This document shows positions 1 to 7,201 of a DNA stretch of 13,999 nucleotides, in pieces; the first letter of the stretch is position 1, and every line of letters starts with the position of its first letter. Origin of the DNA: Candidatus Desantisbacteria bacterium CG1_02_49_89 (GTDB lineage: Bacteria > Desantisbacteria > UBA1551); contig MNUP01000019.1 of the NCBI GenBank assembly GCA_001871075.1, positions 1 through 13,999 of the forward strand. Direction: 5' to 3'. A program made the position numbers and the translations under genes. A model generated the notes under the pieces. It had not been told where the DNA came from and searched no databases. It worked only from the letters and a program-made list of their open reading frames with translations.

Positions 1-32
1 TAAATTGTAAAAGTCAAATTTTTAAAAGTTTT

Positions 33-74
33 AAAATTTAAAATTAAAAATTTGCAATTTGAGATTTGCAATGT
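33..74. repeat. Degenerate AT-rich heptamer array before the ZIP gene
   Basis: Six consecutive 7-base units can be read: AAAATTT (33-39), AAAATTA (40-46), AAAATTT (47-53), GCAATTT (54-60), GAGATTT (61-67) and GCAATGT (68-74). The array ends three bases before the AAGGAG ribosome binding site at 78-83. Bases 1-32 are similarly A/T-rich but less regular. The period matches arrays in other spacers although the sequence is different. Confidence 0.65.
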
Positions 75-90
75 TTTAAGGAGTAGAAAC

Positions 91-825
91 ATGTTCTGGT
101 GGGCGATAGGCAGCACGATATTAGTAAGCCTGATCTCGCTTGTGGGAGTGTTTACGCTCGCGATAAGCGACAAAGTCCTAAAAAAGCTTGTGTTCCTGCT
201 GATGGGTTTCTCAGCGGGGGCTCTGCTCGGGGGCGCGTTCCTGCACCTGATCCCGGAGGCTGCCGAAAAAGCAGGCGGGATAAATATTTATCTCTGGGTG
301 ATAGTAGGCCTGGTTGCCTTCTCAATCCTTGAAAGATATTTCTACTGGCGCCACTGCCATGAGGGCGTATGCGACGTGCACGCGTTCACCTACCTTAACC
401 TTATCGGTGACGGGTTCCATAACCTGATCGACGGTATGGTCATAGCGGCAAGTTACGCCGCGGGAATTAAAGTGGGGATAATCACGACGATCGCGGTCAT
501 TTCGCACGAGATCCCGCAGGAAATGGGAGATTTCGGTGTGCTTGTATACGGAGGGTTCACAAAAACAAAAGCGCTGTTCTTCAATTTTCTCTCCGCGCTG
601 ACAGCGGTTGCAGGCGCGTTCATAGGGTTCTATTTTTACAGGCATATTGAAGGCTCGGTCCCGGCCCTTCTCGCGTTTACCGCGGGCGGGTTCATATACG
701 TTGCGGCTTCTGACCTTATACCGGAGCTGCAGCACCAGAAGGATACAAAAAGAGGCAACATCGCGTTCGTGTTCTTCCTGGGCGGCCTTGTTTTCATGTG
801 GGCTGCCAGGTTTCTCGGCCATTAA
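91..825 (+). CDS. ZIP-family divalent metal transporter
   Basis: A 244-residue inner-membrane protein of the ZIP (zinc/iron permease) family, which imports Zn(II) or related divalent cations into the cytoplasm. The family signature is clear: HNLIDG at residues 110-115 (helix 4) and HEIPQEMGDF at 139-148 (helix 5), supplying the His, Asp and Glu residues of the binuclear metal site. The chain is almost entirely hydrophobic, consistent with the usual eight helices. A short polar loop before helix 4 carries H88, C89, H90, C94 and H97 and may bind metal. ATG 91 is preferred over the upstream in-frame ATG 52 because AAGGAG (78-83) lies 7 bases before it and the extension runs through repeat DNA. 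The HEIPQEMGDF form resembles LIV-1-like and bacterial ZIP proteins. Which metal is carried cannot be told from sequence. No metal-responsive operator is recognised upstream. Confidence 0.93.
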   Translation: MFWWAIGSTILVSLISLVGVFTLAISDKVLKKLVFLLMGFSAGALLGGAFLHLIPEAAEKAGGINIYLWVIVGLVAFSILERYFYWRHCHEGVCDVHAFTYLNLIGDGFHNLIDGMVIAASYAAGIKVGIITTIAVISHEIPQEMGDFGVLVYGGFTKTKALFFNFLSALTAVAGAFIGFYFYRHIEGSVPALLAFTAGGFIYVAASDLIPELQHQKDTKRGNIAFVFFLGGLVFMWAARFLGH

Positions 826-849
826 ATACAGTTGAACGTCGTAAGTTAT

Positions 850-896
850 AATCCCCCTGCCATCCCCCTTTGGAAAAGGGGGAAAGAGGGGGATTT
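850..896. repeat. Palindromic dispersed element (CCCCC/GGGGG type)
   Basis: An inner hairpin pairs CCCCCTTT (864-871) with AAAGGGGG (875-882) around a 3-base loop. An outer arm AATCCCCC (850-857) matches GGGGGATT (888-895). From memory, this resembles a nested C-tract/G-tract palindrome found between genes in many environmental bacteria. No T-run follows, so a simple intrinsic terminator is unlikely, though the hairpin could stabilise a transcript end. Confidence 0.7.
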
Positions 897-900
897 GAAA

Positions 901-923
901 ACGCACGACGCACGACGCACGAC
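901..923. repeat. Heptamer array ACGCACG x3.3
   Basis: Three exact copies of ACGCACG occur at 901-907, 908-914 and 915-921, followed by a partial unit. The array ends about 8 bases before the GAGGAAG ribosome binding site of the beta-CASP gene. Confidence 0.85.
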
Positions 924-938
924 TAATATAGAGGAAGC

Positions 939-2342
939 ATGAAAGCGACTTTGCAATTCCTGGGCGGGGCAGGCGGGGAAGTCACGGGTTCAATGCACCT
1001 GCTTGAGCTTGGCGGCAAAAAAATACTCATTGACTGCGGTTTCTTCCAGGGCAGAAGGGAAGAGTCCATGAAAAGGAACCGCGTTTTTCCGTTTGACCCC
1101 AGGACAATAGATGCCCTTGTCCTGTCCCACGCCCACATAGACCACTCAGGCAACATACCCAACCTTGTCAAGCAGGGGTTCAGGGGAAATATCTATTCAA
1201 CCGTGGCGACCAGGAACCTGTGCGCGGTGATGCTGAAAGACGCGGCCCACATACAGGAACAGGACTCTGAATACATAAATAAAAAACACCATCTTGAGTA
1301 TATGTCAGCCGTGGAACCGATCTACGGCATTAAAGATGTCGAAGACAGCATGCAGCTTTTTATAGGCATCCCTTATAACAGAAGCATAAACGTGTATGAA
1401 AACCTTACAGTTACTTTCAGCGACGCGGGTCATATACTCGGCGCCGGGTTGTCCGCTTTTGACATAAGGCAGGACAACAGGACCCTGCGCCTGGGCTACA
1501 TCGTGGACCTGGGTAGAAAAAGGCTCCCGATACTGTCAGACCCGGTTGTGATACCCGGCATGGACCACGTGATCATTGAAAGCACTTACGGCGACAAGCT
1601 GCACGATGATATCGGGGACAGCCTGAACGAGCTGCGCGACGCGATAAACCGCACCGCGGGGCGCGGGGGTAAGGTGATTATCCCGGCATTTTCTCTTGAA
1701 AGGACGCAGGAAGTCCTTTTTTTCATACGCAAACTTATAGATGAAAAGCAGATCCCCGCGCTTCCCGTGTACGTGGACAGCCCGCTTGCCGTGAACGTAA
1801 CCGAGGTTTTCAGGTTCCACTCGGAATATTTCGACGAGGAAACAAGGGATATGCTTGCGCGCGGGGAAGACCCGTTCAGCTTTGAAGGCCTGCATTTCGT
1901 GCGCAGCGTGGCCGACTCGAAGGCGATCCAGTTTAACCCAAACCCCATGATAATTATCTCCGCGTCAGGCATGTGCGAAACAGGCAGGATCCTGCACCAT
2001 CTGAAAAATAACGCCGAAGACCCGCGTTCCACTATACTGATCATAAGCTTCATGGCGCAGCACACCCTGGGAAGAAGGATAGTTGAGAGGCAGCCGAGAA
2101 TAAAGATATTCGGAAAAGAATACAGCCTGAAGGCAGAGGTCGTGATCCTTAACACCTTCTCCGCTCACGCTGACCAGAAAGAGCTGATGGAATACGTAAA
2201 CAGCGTCAGGGAAAAAGACCCGCGGTTCTACGTGGTCCACGGCGAAGAGAAGCAGAGCCAGGCCCTGCTTGAAAAGATGATAGGAGCGGGTATTACGAAG
2301 GTTGCGGTCCCGCAGCGCGGCGATAAGGTAGAGCTTGGCTGA
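939..2342 (+). CDS. beta-CASP metallo-beta-lactamase RNase-like protein (YSH1/CPSF-73 type)
   Basis: A 467-residue cytoplasmic protein of the MBL-fold/beta-CASP group that processes or degrades RNA. The first MBL half carries HAHIDH at residues 64-69 (two-zinc motif HxHxDH), preceded by IDCGFFQG at 31-38, with DAGHILGAG as the later His-containing motif. The beta-CASP half carries SASGMCETGRILHHL, SAHADQ (H410) and YVVHGE (H434), the usual motifs of COG1236-type enzymes. Length fits the bacterial and archaeal members without KH domains. GAGG at 931-934 lies 4 bases before ATG 939. It is separated from its neighbours by repeat-rich spacers, so no operon partner is implied. In bacteria such proteins are usually annotated as MBL-fold RNA-processing exonucleases. 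The family is certain; the endo/exo preference and RNA target are not. Confidence 0.93.
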   Translation: MKATLQFLGGAGGEVTGSMHLLELGGKKILIDCGFFQGRREESMKRNRVFPFDPRTIDALVLSHAHIDHSGNIPNLVKQGFRGNIYSTVATRNLCAVMLKDAAHIQEQDSEYINKKHHLEYMSAVEPIYGIKDVEDSMQLFIGIPYNRSINVYENLTVTFSDAGHILGAGLSAFDIRQDNRTLRLGYIVDLGRKRLPILSDPVVIPGMDHVIIESTYGDKLHDDIGDSLNELRDAINRTAGRGGKVIIPAFSLERTQEVLFFIRKLIDEKQIPALPVYVDSPLAVNVTEVFRFHSEYFDEETRDMLARGEDPFSFEGLHFVRSVADSKAIQFNPNPMIIISASGMCETGRILHHLKNNAEDPRSTILIISFMAQHTLGRRIVERQPRIKIFGKEYSLKAEVVILNTFSAHADQKELMEYVNSVREKDPRFYVVHGEEKQSQALLEKMIGAGITKVAVPQRGDKVELG

Positions 2343-2353
2343 ACGCGAAGATT

Positions 2354-2458
2354 GTCGTACGTCGTACGTCTTGCGTCGTGCGCATGAATCTTTTAAACGT
2401 ATGACCTACGACATACGACGGTATTTACGTAAGACGCGCGACGTATGACGCATGACGG
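2354..2458. repeat. Inverted pair of heptamer arrays
   Basis: After the beta-CASP stop codon comes array A: GTCGTAC (2354-2360), GTCGTAC, GTCTTGC, GTCGTGC (ending 2381). Arrays B and C then carry the opposite orientation: CGTATGA, CCTACGA, CATACGA (2398-2418) and CGTAAGA, CGCGCGA, CGTATGA, CGCATGA (2428-2455). GTCGTAC is the reverse complement of GTACGAC, which is a phase of the B/C unit type, so the transcript could fold into a long imperfect hairpin. Array C ends 9 bases before the AGGAGG ribosome binding site of the ThuA-like gene. Confidence 0.85.
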
Positions 2459-2474
2459 CATAACAGGAGGCAAA

Positions 2475-3122
2475 ATGAAAAAGGCGTTGATCGTATGGGG
2501 AGGATGGGACGGGCATGAGCCGAAGCAGTGCGCGGATATATTCGAGCCTTATCTGAAAAGCCAGGGGTATGAAGTTATTGTGTCCAATACCCTGGCCGCA
2601 TACACGGACCAGGAACTGATGAAGTCCCTGAACCTTATCGTGCCGATATGGACAATGAGCTCGGTTACCGCGGATGCCGAGGTTAAACTTCTCCTTGAAA
2701 CAGTTAAAAACGGCGTTGGGCTGGCAGGGTGGCACGGTGGGATGGCTGATTCTTTCCGCATGAACACGGAATACCAGTGGATGGTAGGCGGCCAGTGGGT
2801 CGCGCACCCCGGCGGCCTTGTGGAATATGAAGTGAATATAATTGATCACAATGACCCCATCACAAAAGGCCTGAAAGACTTCAAGATGAAGTCAGAGCAG
2901 TATTACATGCACGTAGACCCCTCGAACGAAGTGCTTGCGACCACCACGTTTTCAGGCCTTGACGCTCCCTGGACAAAGGGATGCGTGATGCCGGCTGTTT
3001 GGAAAAGGATGTGGGGCAAAGGACGGATATTTTATACTTCTCTGGGACACGTTGCGGCGGATTTCAATGTGCCGGAAGCGCTCGAGATAGTTAAGCGCGG
3101 GATGCTCTGGGCGAGCTTGTAA
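2475..3122 (+). CDS. ThuA-like domain protein
   Basis: A 215-residue single-domain protein of the ThuA family, which has a class I glutamine-amidotransferase-like (flavodoxin-type) fold. Recognisable blocks are the opening [24 protein letters not shown] (W86, H87), [31 protein letters not shown] (141-149) and [10 protein letters not shown] (H192). ThuA proteins are tied to trehalose and other sugar use (ThuA/ThuB take part in oxidising disaccharides to 3-keto forms), but the biochemical activity of most members is unknown. No ThuB-type dehydrogenase lies next to it. ATG 2475 is chosen because AGGAGG (2465-2470) sits just before it, whereas the in-frame ATG 2445 falls inside a heptamer array. 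There is no signal peptide from this start, so it should be cytoplasmic. Family assignment is strong; function is inferred only broadly. Confidence 0.88.
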   Translation: MKKALIVWGGWDGHEPKQCADIFEPYLKSQGYEVIVSNTLAAYTDQELMKSLNLIVPIWTMSSVTADAEVKLLLETVKNGVGLAGWHGGMADSFRMNTEYQWMVGGQWVAHPGGLVEYEVNIIDHNDPITKGLKDFKMKSEQYYMHVDPSNEVLATTTFSGLDAPWTKGCVMPAVWKRMWGKGRIFYTSLGHVAADFNVPEALEIVKRGMLWASL

Positions 3123-3124
3123 AA

Positions 3125-3159
3125 CAGTGGTGAGTGGCCAGTGGTCAGTTGTTAGTGAA
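3125..3159. repeat. Heptamer array CAGTGGT type after the ThuA-like gene
   Basis: Units are CAGTGGT (3125-3131), GAGTGGC, CAGTGGT, CAGTTGT (ending 3152) and TAGTGAA (3153-3159). The array begins two bases after the stop codon. This unit type is not seen elsewhere in the window. Confidence 0.75.
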
Positions 3160-3180
3160 GGAAAACAGCTTTTTTTAACT

Positions 3181-3212
3181 TTGACACGTTGATACGTTGA
3201 TACGTTGACACG
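3181..3212. repeat. Octamer array TTGAYACG x4
   Basis: Four exact-period octamers: TTGACACG, TTGATACG, TTGATACG, TTGACACG (3181-3212). The array is followed by TTTTT and then the GGGAGG ribosome binding site of the LOG-like gene. The same unit family occurs at 6215-6246. Confidence 0.88.
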
Positions 3213-3228
3213 TTTTTGGGAGGTGAGC

Positions 3229-3933
3229 ATGGCTAGGCCGCGTTGCGTTATAAAACACCACGAGGACAGGGAGCTCCTTACTCACGTTAAAAAGAAAACC
3301 CCGGATTTTCCGTACAGGGATTCCTGGAGGACTTTCAGGATTTTGGGCGAATTCGTAGAGGGCTTCGACTCCCTTTACAAAATAGACAAGGGCGTTACGA
3401 TATTCGGCGGCACGCGCGCCCCCAGGACCAGCCCCTACTACAAGGCGGCCGAGAAGGTGGCATACGGGCTTGCAAAGAACGGTTTTGCGGTGATCACAGG
3501 CGGGGGCCCGGGCATCATGGAGGCGGCAAACAAGGGCGCGTATGACGCTGGCGGCATATCGGTTGGGTGCAACATAGAGCTTCCCTGCGAGCAGATCCCC
3601 AACAAATACCAGACCATAAAACTGAATTTCCGCTACTTCTTTGTAAGGAAAATGATGTTCGTGAAATACGCGCGGGCGTTCATAATTTTCCCGGGCGGCC
3701 TGGGTTCAATGGACGAGTTCTTTGAGTCCTTCGTGCTGGCGCAGACAGGGAAAACCCAGCATTTCCCCATAATCCTTTTTGGTTCCGAATACTGGGATGG
3801 CCTGCTCGCGTGGATGCGCAGCAAGATGCTGAAAGAGGGCTATATAGATAAAAAAGACCTTTCTCTGCTGACCGTTACTGACAGCCCCAGGCAATGCGTA
3901 GACATTGTCGTGAGGAAGTCGGCCCGGAAATAA
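3229..3933 (+). CDS. LOG-family (TIGR00730-like) nucleotide phosphoribohydrolase-like protein
   Basis: A 234-residue Rossmann-fold protein of the LOG/'lysine decarboxylase-like' family. Proven members cleave nucleoside 5'-monophosphates to base plus ribose 5-phosphate (cytokinin activation in plants, nucleotide turnover in bacteria). Visible motifs are the nucleotide-binding GGGPGIMEAANKGA (residues 91-104) and PGGLGSMDE (155-163), the family's PGGxGTxxE with Ser160 in place of Thr and catalytic-site Glu163 kept. An N-terminal stretch of about 50 residues precedes the core, matching the longer bacterial subgroup. Despite old annotations, the family does not decarboxylate lysine. GGGAGG (3218-3223) just before ATG 3229 decides the start; an upstream in-frame TTG at 3205 lies in an octamer array. 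No pathway partner is adjacent. Confidence 0.9.
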   Translation: MARPRCVIKHHEDRELLTHVKKKTPDFPYRDSWRTFRILGEFVEGFDSLYKIDKGVTIFGGTRAPRTSPYYKAAEKVAYGLAKNGFAVITGGGPGIMEAANKGAYDAGGISVGCNIELPCEQIPNKYQTIKLNFRYFFVRKMMFVKYARAFIIFPGGLGSMDEFFESFVLAQTGKTQHFPIILFGSEYWDGLLAWMRSKMLKEGYIDKKDLSLLTVTDSPRQCVDIVVRKSARK

Positions 3934-3943
3934 ATACAGTTTA

Positions 3944-3965
3944 TCCCAAAGGGATCCCTTCGGGA
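3944..3965. repeat. 22-base near-perfect palindrome centred on GGATCC
   Basis: The stretch starts TCCCAAAGGGA and ends TCCCTTCGGGA; 20 of 22 bases match its own reverse complement. It lies 11 bases after the LOG-like stop codon. It could form a single 22-base cruciform or two small hairpins. No T-run follows directly. Confidence 0.7.
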
Positions 3966-4034
3966 CAAGTTTACAAGTCAATAAGTTTACAAAGTTTTAT
4001 TTTAACTTTATAAACTCTGTAAACTCTGTAAACC
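3966..4034. repeat. GTTTACAA / TGTAAAC inverted nonamer arrays
   Basis: The left side has two copies of AAGTTTACAA-like sequence. The right side has period-9 units CTTTATAAA, CTCTGTAAA and CTCTGTAAA. The two sides are roughly reverse complements, so a long A/T-rich hairpin is possible. The GTTTACA words recur after htpX at 12680-12712. Confidence 0.65.
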
Positions 4035-4066
4035 AAATTCATTCTTAATTTTTCAGGGAGTTTACT

Positions 4067-6103
4067 ATGCTTAAGCTGGATGCGGAAACCGGAAGACTTT
4101 TTTCAGGCAAACTGGATCTGGAGTTCGCTGACAGGCAGTATTGCCGCGCGATCACGGGCTTTGCCGAGCACAAAAGGATGATCATCAATGCCGGGCTTGC
4201 AAGCAGGAAAATCGTCAACAAAGGCAGCGGCATAACAATAACGGGGATTTTTGAGCACACCATGGTTGAACTGGTGCAGGAATTCAGGCAGAACAACGGT
4301 GTGCTTGAAGAGACAATAACCCTGCGCAACAGGGGTTCAGTGCCGGTGGACCTTGAGAAAGCGGATTTCGGTTTTACCGCAGATCTGGCAAGCAGGCAGG
4401 GCTGGCGCCTGTGCGCGATCCCTTTCAGGGTGCAGCTGGACGGAAGCGCGCATGATTATAGCGGCGAAGCGCTTTCAGCGGGTAAGTTCCGGAACGCCGT
4501 ATACTCTGACACCACCCGGCCTGAGCCGGCGCTGAAAGAACAGGGTATCCTTCGTTCTGAAGCATGGGCATGGGGTCCGGGGGACAAGGGCCTGGTGATC
4601 ATTAAATACAACAACAACGCGTTCGAACTGTCTGTTGCCTGCCCGCAAAAGCCAGGCATTCTACGTTTCGGAGGCGCCGGATTCTGTTTATACGGAGAAC
4701 CGTCAACCTGCAGGCAGATACCCGCTGGCAAAACCATAGTTTTCGGGACCACGTATTACATGGAGTTTGAAGGCGGCCTGGACAAGGCGTTTTATCTATA
4801 CCGCGATTTCCTGGAAGGAAAAGGGCACGGGTTCCCGGAAAACTATGACCCGCCTGTGAACTGGAACGAGCTTTATGACGTGGGCTGGTACCATTCAAAC
4901 ACAGAAGAGCTGAAAAAGCATTACACCCGCGAAGCTCTGCTGAAAGAAGCTCAGAAAGCCAAAGATTGCGGGTGCGAGCTTCTGTACCTGGACCCGGGAT
5001 GGGAAGTTACGGAAGGCACGACCCTGTGGGATGAATCCAGGCTTGGGTCTGTTTCAGAGCTCGTAAAGACCCTGAAGGACAAATTCGGGCTGGGCCTGGG
5101 TTACCGCACCATACTCCGCACCTACAAGGATCTTTGGGACCATAAATATCTGGTAAAGCACTCTTCTGACGCGGTTCCGTCTTCCGTTTCCTTCGGGGGA
5201 ACTCCTATGTGGGAACCCTGCCTGTGCAGCCCGGAATTCTTCAGGGAAAAATTGAAGCGCATACTCGCGATCTCAGGCAAGGGTGTTAAATTCATGATGT
5301 TTGACGAGATGGACTGGAGAGGGCCCTGCCTTGATCCTTCCCACGGACACCCTGTGCCGGCAACGCCGCTTGACCACGCGCTCGCGGTCTACAAACTGTG
5401 CAGTGAAGTCAGGAAAAAATGCCCCGGGCTTGTCATAGAGGCGCACGACCCTGTCTGGCCATGGAGCACCTGCGTGTACGTGCCGCTGTATTTCAGGCAG
5501 GGGTTCGGCAGAAAAGGAAGTTACGACGAGAACTGGGGATTCGAATACATGTGGAACTGCATTGATGACCTGAGAACCGGCAGGGCGCTTGCCCTGTATT
5601 ATTACGCGCTTGGCTGCGGCATACCTTTATACCTGCACATAACCATGGCCGCGGACAACGATACCTGCGTGTTCTTTTGGTGGGCGGCGTCAACCGTAAG
5701 GCACCTCGGCATAGGCGGCAAACAGAGCAACCCGACAGTAGAGGGGGCGGGGAAACTGCCTTCGTTTGACCCCGAGAAGCGGTTTTCCGCGTATAAAGAG
5801 CAGATGAGAATATACAGGAGCCTTAAACCTTATTTTGTCAGGGGAAAATTCTTCGGCATTGACGAAAAGATCCACCTTCACGTGCTTCTGGGCAAAAAAG
5901 GCGGGGTGGTCAGCGTTTTTAATCTCGAAGAAACAGAAAAAGAGATCAGGTTCAGCATACCGCTCGAGCTTCTGAATACGGATTCAGCGCTTGAGGTCCG
6001 GGGCGCCGCGGCGCAGTGGTCGGAAAAAAACGTTGAGCTGAAGCTTAAGCTGGGACCGATGAGCCCCGCTGTCATATGCATCGGCTCCGCGATAAAACCT
6101 TAA
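4067..6103 (+). CDS. GH36-like (clan GH-D) glycoside hydrolase, alpha-galactosidase-like
   Basis: A 678-residue protein read as a retaining glycosidase of the alpha-galactosidase (GH36/clan D) type. Residues 1 to about 250 look like the N-terminal beta-supersandwich domain. A TIM barrel follows: PVNWNELYD corresponds to the GH36 PVxxNSWEA block, and CGCELLYLDPGW (D309) corresponds to the family's GxELFvlDDGW. KFMMFDEMDW (408-417) aligns with the strand bearing the nucleophile, making D413 the likely nucleophile. VIEAHD (457-461) lies further along the barrel. The last 80 or so residues look like a C-terminal beta domain. There is no signal peptide, so it should be cytoplasmic and act on imported oligosaccharides or glycosides. 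AGGGAG (4055-4060) precedes ATG 4067. The normal GH36 nucleophile motif (KWD) and acid/base block are not conserved, so the substrate is uncertain and another clan-D-like family is possible. No sugar transporter is adjacent. Confidence 0.68.
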   Translation: MLKLDAETGRLFSGKLDLEFADRQYCRAITGFAEHKRMIINAGLASRKIVNKGSGITITGIFEHTMVELVQEFRQNNGVLEETITLRNRGSVPVDLEKADFGFTADLASRQGWRLCAIPFRVQLDGSAHDYSGEALSAGKFRNAVYSDTTRPEPALKEQGILRSEAWAWGPGDKGLVIIKYNNNAFELSVACPQKPGILRFGGAGFCLYGEPSTCRQIPAGKTIVFGTTYYMEFEGGLDKAFYLYRDFLEGKGHGFPENYDPPVNWNELYDVGWYHSNTEELKKHYTREALLKEAQKAKDCGCELLYLDPGWEVTEGTTLWDESRLGSVSELVKTLKDKFGLGLGYRTILRTYKDLWDHKYLVKHSSDAVPSSVSFGGTPMWEPCLCSPEFFREKLKRILAISGKGVKFMMFDEMDWRGPCLDPSHGHPVPATPLDHALAVYKLCSEVRKKCPGLVIEAHDPVWPWSTCVYVPLYFRQGFGRKGSYDENWGFEYMWNCIDDLRTGRALALYYYALGCGIPLYLHITMAADNDTCVFFWWAASTVRHLGIGGKQSNPTVEGAGKLPSFDPEKRFSAYKEQMRIYRSLKPYFVRGKFFGIDEKIHLHVLLGKKGGVVSVFNLEETEKEIRFSIPLELLNTDSALEVRGAAAQWSEKNVELKLKLGPMSPAVICIGSAIKP

Positions 6104-6113
6104 ACCTTTTAAC

Positions 6114-6143
6114 CACGAATTTTCACGGATTCCCACGAATTTC
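6114..6143. repeat. Decamer array CACGAATTTT type
   Basis: Three 10-base units: CACGAATTTT (6114-6123), CACGGATTCC (6124-6133) and CACGAATTTC (6134-6143). A related but diverged set of decamers appears at 7041-7080. Confidence 0.75.
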
Positions 6144-6144
6144 T

Positions 6145-6192
6145 GTAACTCAAACCTTCAGGTTTGATATCAGGGCTGAAGCCCTGAGTTAC
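6145..6192. repeat. Three-arm palindromic element (copy 1, complete)
   Basis: The outer stem is GTAAC (6145-6149) with GTTAC (6188-6192). Arm 1 is TCAAACC (6150-6156) with GGTTTGA (6161-6167), loop TTCA. Arm 2 is TCAGGGC (6170-6176) with GCCCTGA (6181-6187), loop TGAA. Together they form a compact three-way junction. Arm 2 and about 25 bases after it recur at 7114-7156. Confidence 0.8.
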
Positions 6193-6214
6193 GATAAAAC
6201 TCCTTGTTGTTGCT

Positions 6215-6246
6215 CTGACACGTTGATACGTTGACACGTTGACACG
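6215..6246. repeat. Octamer array TTGAYACG (second locus)
   Basis: Units are CTGACACG (6215-6222), TTGATACG, TTGACACG and TTGACACG (ending 6246). This is the same family as 3181-3212, again upstream of a start codon, here that of the TatD-like gene. Confidence 0.88.
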
Positions 6247-6278
6247 CTTTTAAATCTATGACTTACGGCGGAATTAAC

Positions 6279-7034
6279 ATGATAGACACCCATGCTCATT
6301 TAACGGATGCTGACTTTGACGCTGATCGCGCGGAAGTCATTGAGCGGGCAAAAGAAGCGGGAGTTGAAAAGATAATCTGCATTCTCTGCGAATTCAATGA
6401 AAAGAACCTGGCGATTTTCAAAGAACTGCTAAGCCGGGATTTTATTTTCGGCGCTGCGGCAATACACCCGCATGACGCAAAAGACTTCGAAAACAGAAAA
6501 AGCGAATTTTTGAAAACATTGGGGTTTCCGAAAGTAGTTGCGGTTGGCGAAATAGGGCTGGACTATCATTATATGTATTCCCCGAAAGAGATCCAGGTGA
6601 AAGTTTTTGAAGAGCAGCTGCTGATCGCAAAGGAAAAGAACCTTCCTGTTGTTATACACTCAAGGGAAGCTCCAGCGGATACCCTTGATATCATAAAGAA
6701 GCAAAAGCCGCGCAGGGGAGTAATGCACTGTTTTTCCGGGGATGAAAAAGAAGCGAAGGAATACCTGGGACTGGGTTTTTATATTTCGTTCGCAGGGCCG
6801 CTCACTTTCAGGAACGCGGCAAAGCCCAAGGAAGTGATAAAAATGATCCCCGATAACAGGCTTTTGCTTGAAACAGACTGCCCGTGGCTCGCGCCCCAGG
6901 CGTTCCGCGGCAAGCGCAACGAGCCGGCGTATATTAAAAGCACGTACGAAGAAGCCGCACGCCTGCGCAACACTACAGTTGAAAAACTTTCAGACACTGT
7001 TACTACAAATACAAAGGAACTATTTAACATATAA
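6279..7034 (+). CDS. TatD-family metal-dependent hydrolase (DNase-like)
   Basis: A 251-residue TIM-barrel amidohydrolase-superfamily protein of the TatD group; characterised members are Mg-dependent 3'-5' exonucleases acting on DNA (and RNA) in repair and quality control. All metal-site motifs are present: HAH (H5, H7), GEIGLDYH (E91 to H97), VIHSREA (H127), MHCFSG (H150) and LLETDCPWLAP (D200). Length is close to the family's usual 255-265 residues. ATG 6279 is chosen because MIDTHAHLTD is the canonical start. The ribosome binding site is poor (GCGGA at 6268-6272), and the in-frame ATG 6258 has none. The protein has no signal peptide. Neighbours are the GH36-like enzyme and a URO-D-like protein, with no functional link evident. 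Whether it acts on nucleic acid in this organism is not shown by sequence. Confidence 0.93.
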   Translation: MIDTHAHLTDADFDADRAEVIERAKEAGVEKIICILCEFNEKNLAIFKELLSRDFIFGAAAIHPHDAKDFENRKSEFLKTLGFPKVVAVGEIGLDYHYMYSPKEIQVKVFEEQLLIAKEKNLPVVIHSREAPADTLDIIKKQKPRRGVMHCFSGDEKEAKEYLGLGFYISFAGPLTFRNAAKPKEVIKMIPDNRLLLETDCPWLAPQAFRGKRNEPAYIKSTYEEAARLRNTTVEKLSDTVTTNTKELFNI

Positions 7035-7040
7035 AATATT

Positions 7041-7118
7041 ACTTTGACACTGATTTGCACAGATTGCCGCGGATTTTCACATTCAGCTTTCAGCACCTTC
7101 GGGCATTCAGCAATCAGG
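7041..7118. repeat. Decamer array followed by CATTCAG heptamers
   Basis: Four decamers ACTTTGACAC, TGATTTGCAC, AGATTGCCGC, GGATTTTCAC (7041-7080) share CAC/CGC and ATT words with the array at 6114-6143. They are followed by CATTCAG- and CTTTCAG-type heptamers up to 7118, interrupted by a short insert. Confidence 0.6.
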
Positions 7119-7156
7119 GCTGAAGCCCTGAGTTACAATAAAATTCCTTGCCGTTG
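7114..7156. repeat. Three-arm element copy 2 (only one arm kept)
   Basis: TCAGGGC (7114-7120), loop TGAA, GCCCTGA (7125-7131) and GTTAC (7132-7136) repeat the right arm of the element at 6145-6192. The downstream bases to 7156 also match 6193-6212 closely. The left arm and the GTAAC outer strand are missing, so this copy is 5'-truncated or diverged. Confidence 0.8.
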
Positions 7157-7158
7157 AT

Positions 7159-7186
7159 TCATAACTCATAACTCATAATTCATAAT
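7159..7186. repeat. Heptamer array CATAACT/CATAATT
   Basis: Four units in the phase CATAACT, CATAACT, CATAATT, CATAATT run up to the AAAGGA ribosome binding site (7188-7193) of the URO-D-like gene. Confidence 0.85.
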
Positions 7187-7201
7187 TAAAGGAATAACCC
7201 A

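Noticed and set aside
850-896. Intrinsic transcription terminator
   Set aside because: The hairpin is strong but followed by GAAAGAGG rather than a T-run on the + strand.
322-906. Long reverse-strand open frames opposite the real genes
   Set aside because: They show no family motifs, overlap clearly recognisable + strand genes and have no ribosome binding sites.
3229-3933. Lysine decarboxylase
   Set aside because: The PGGxGxxxE motif belongs to the LOG family; the decarboxylase name is a historical misannotation and no PLP-binding site is present.
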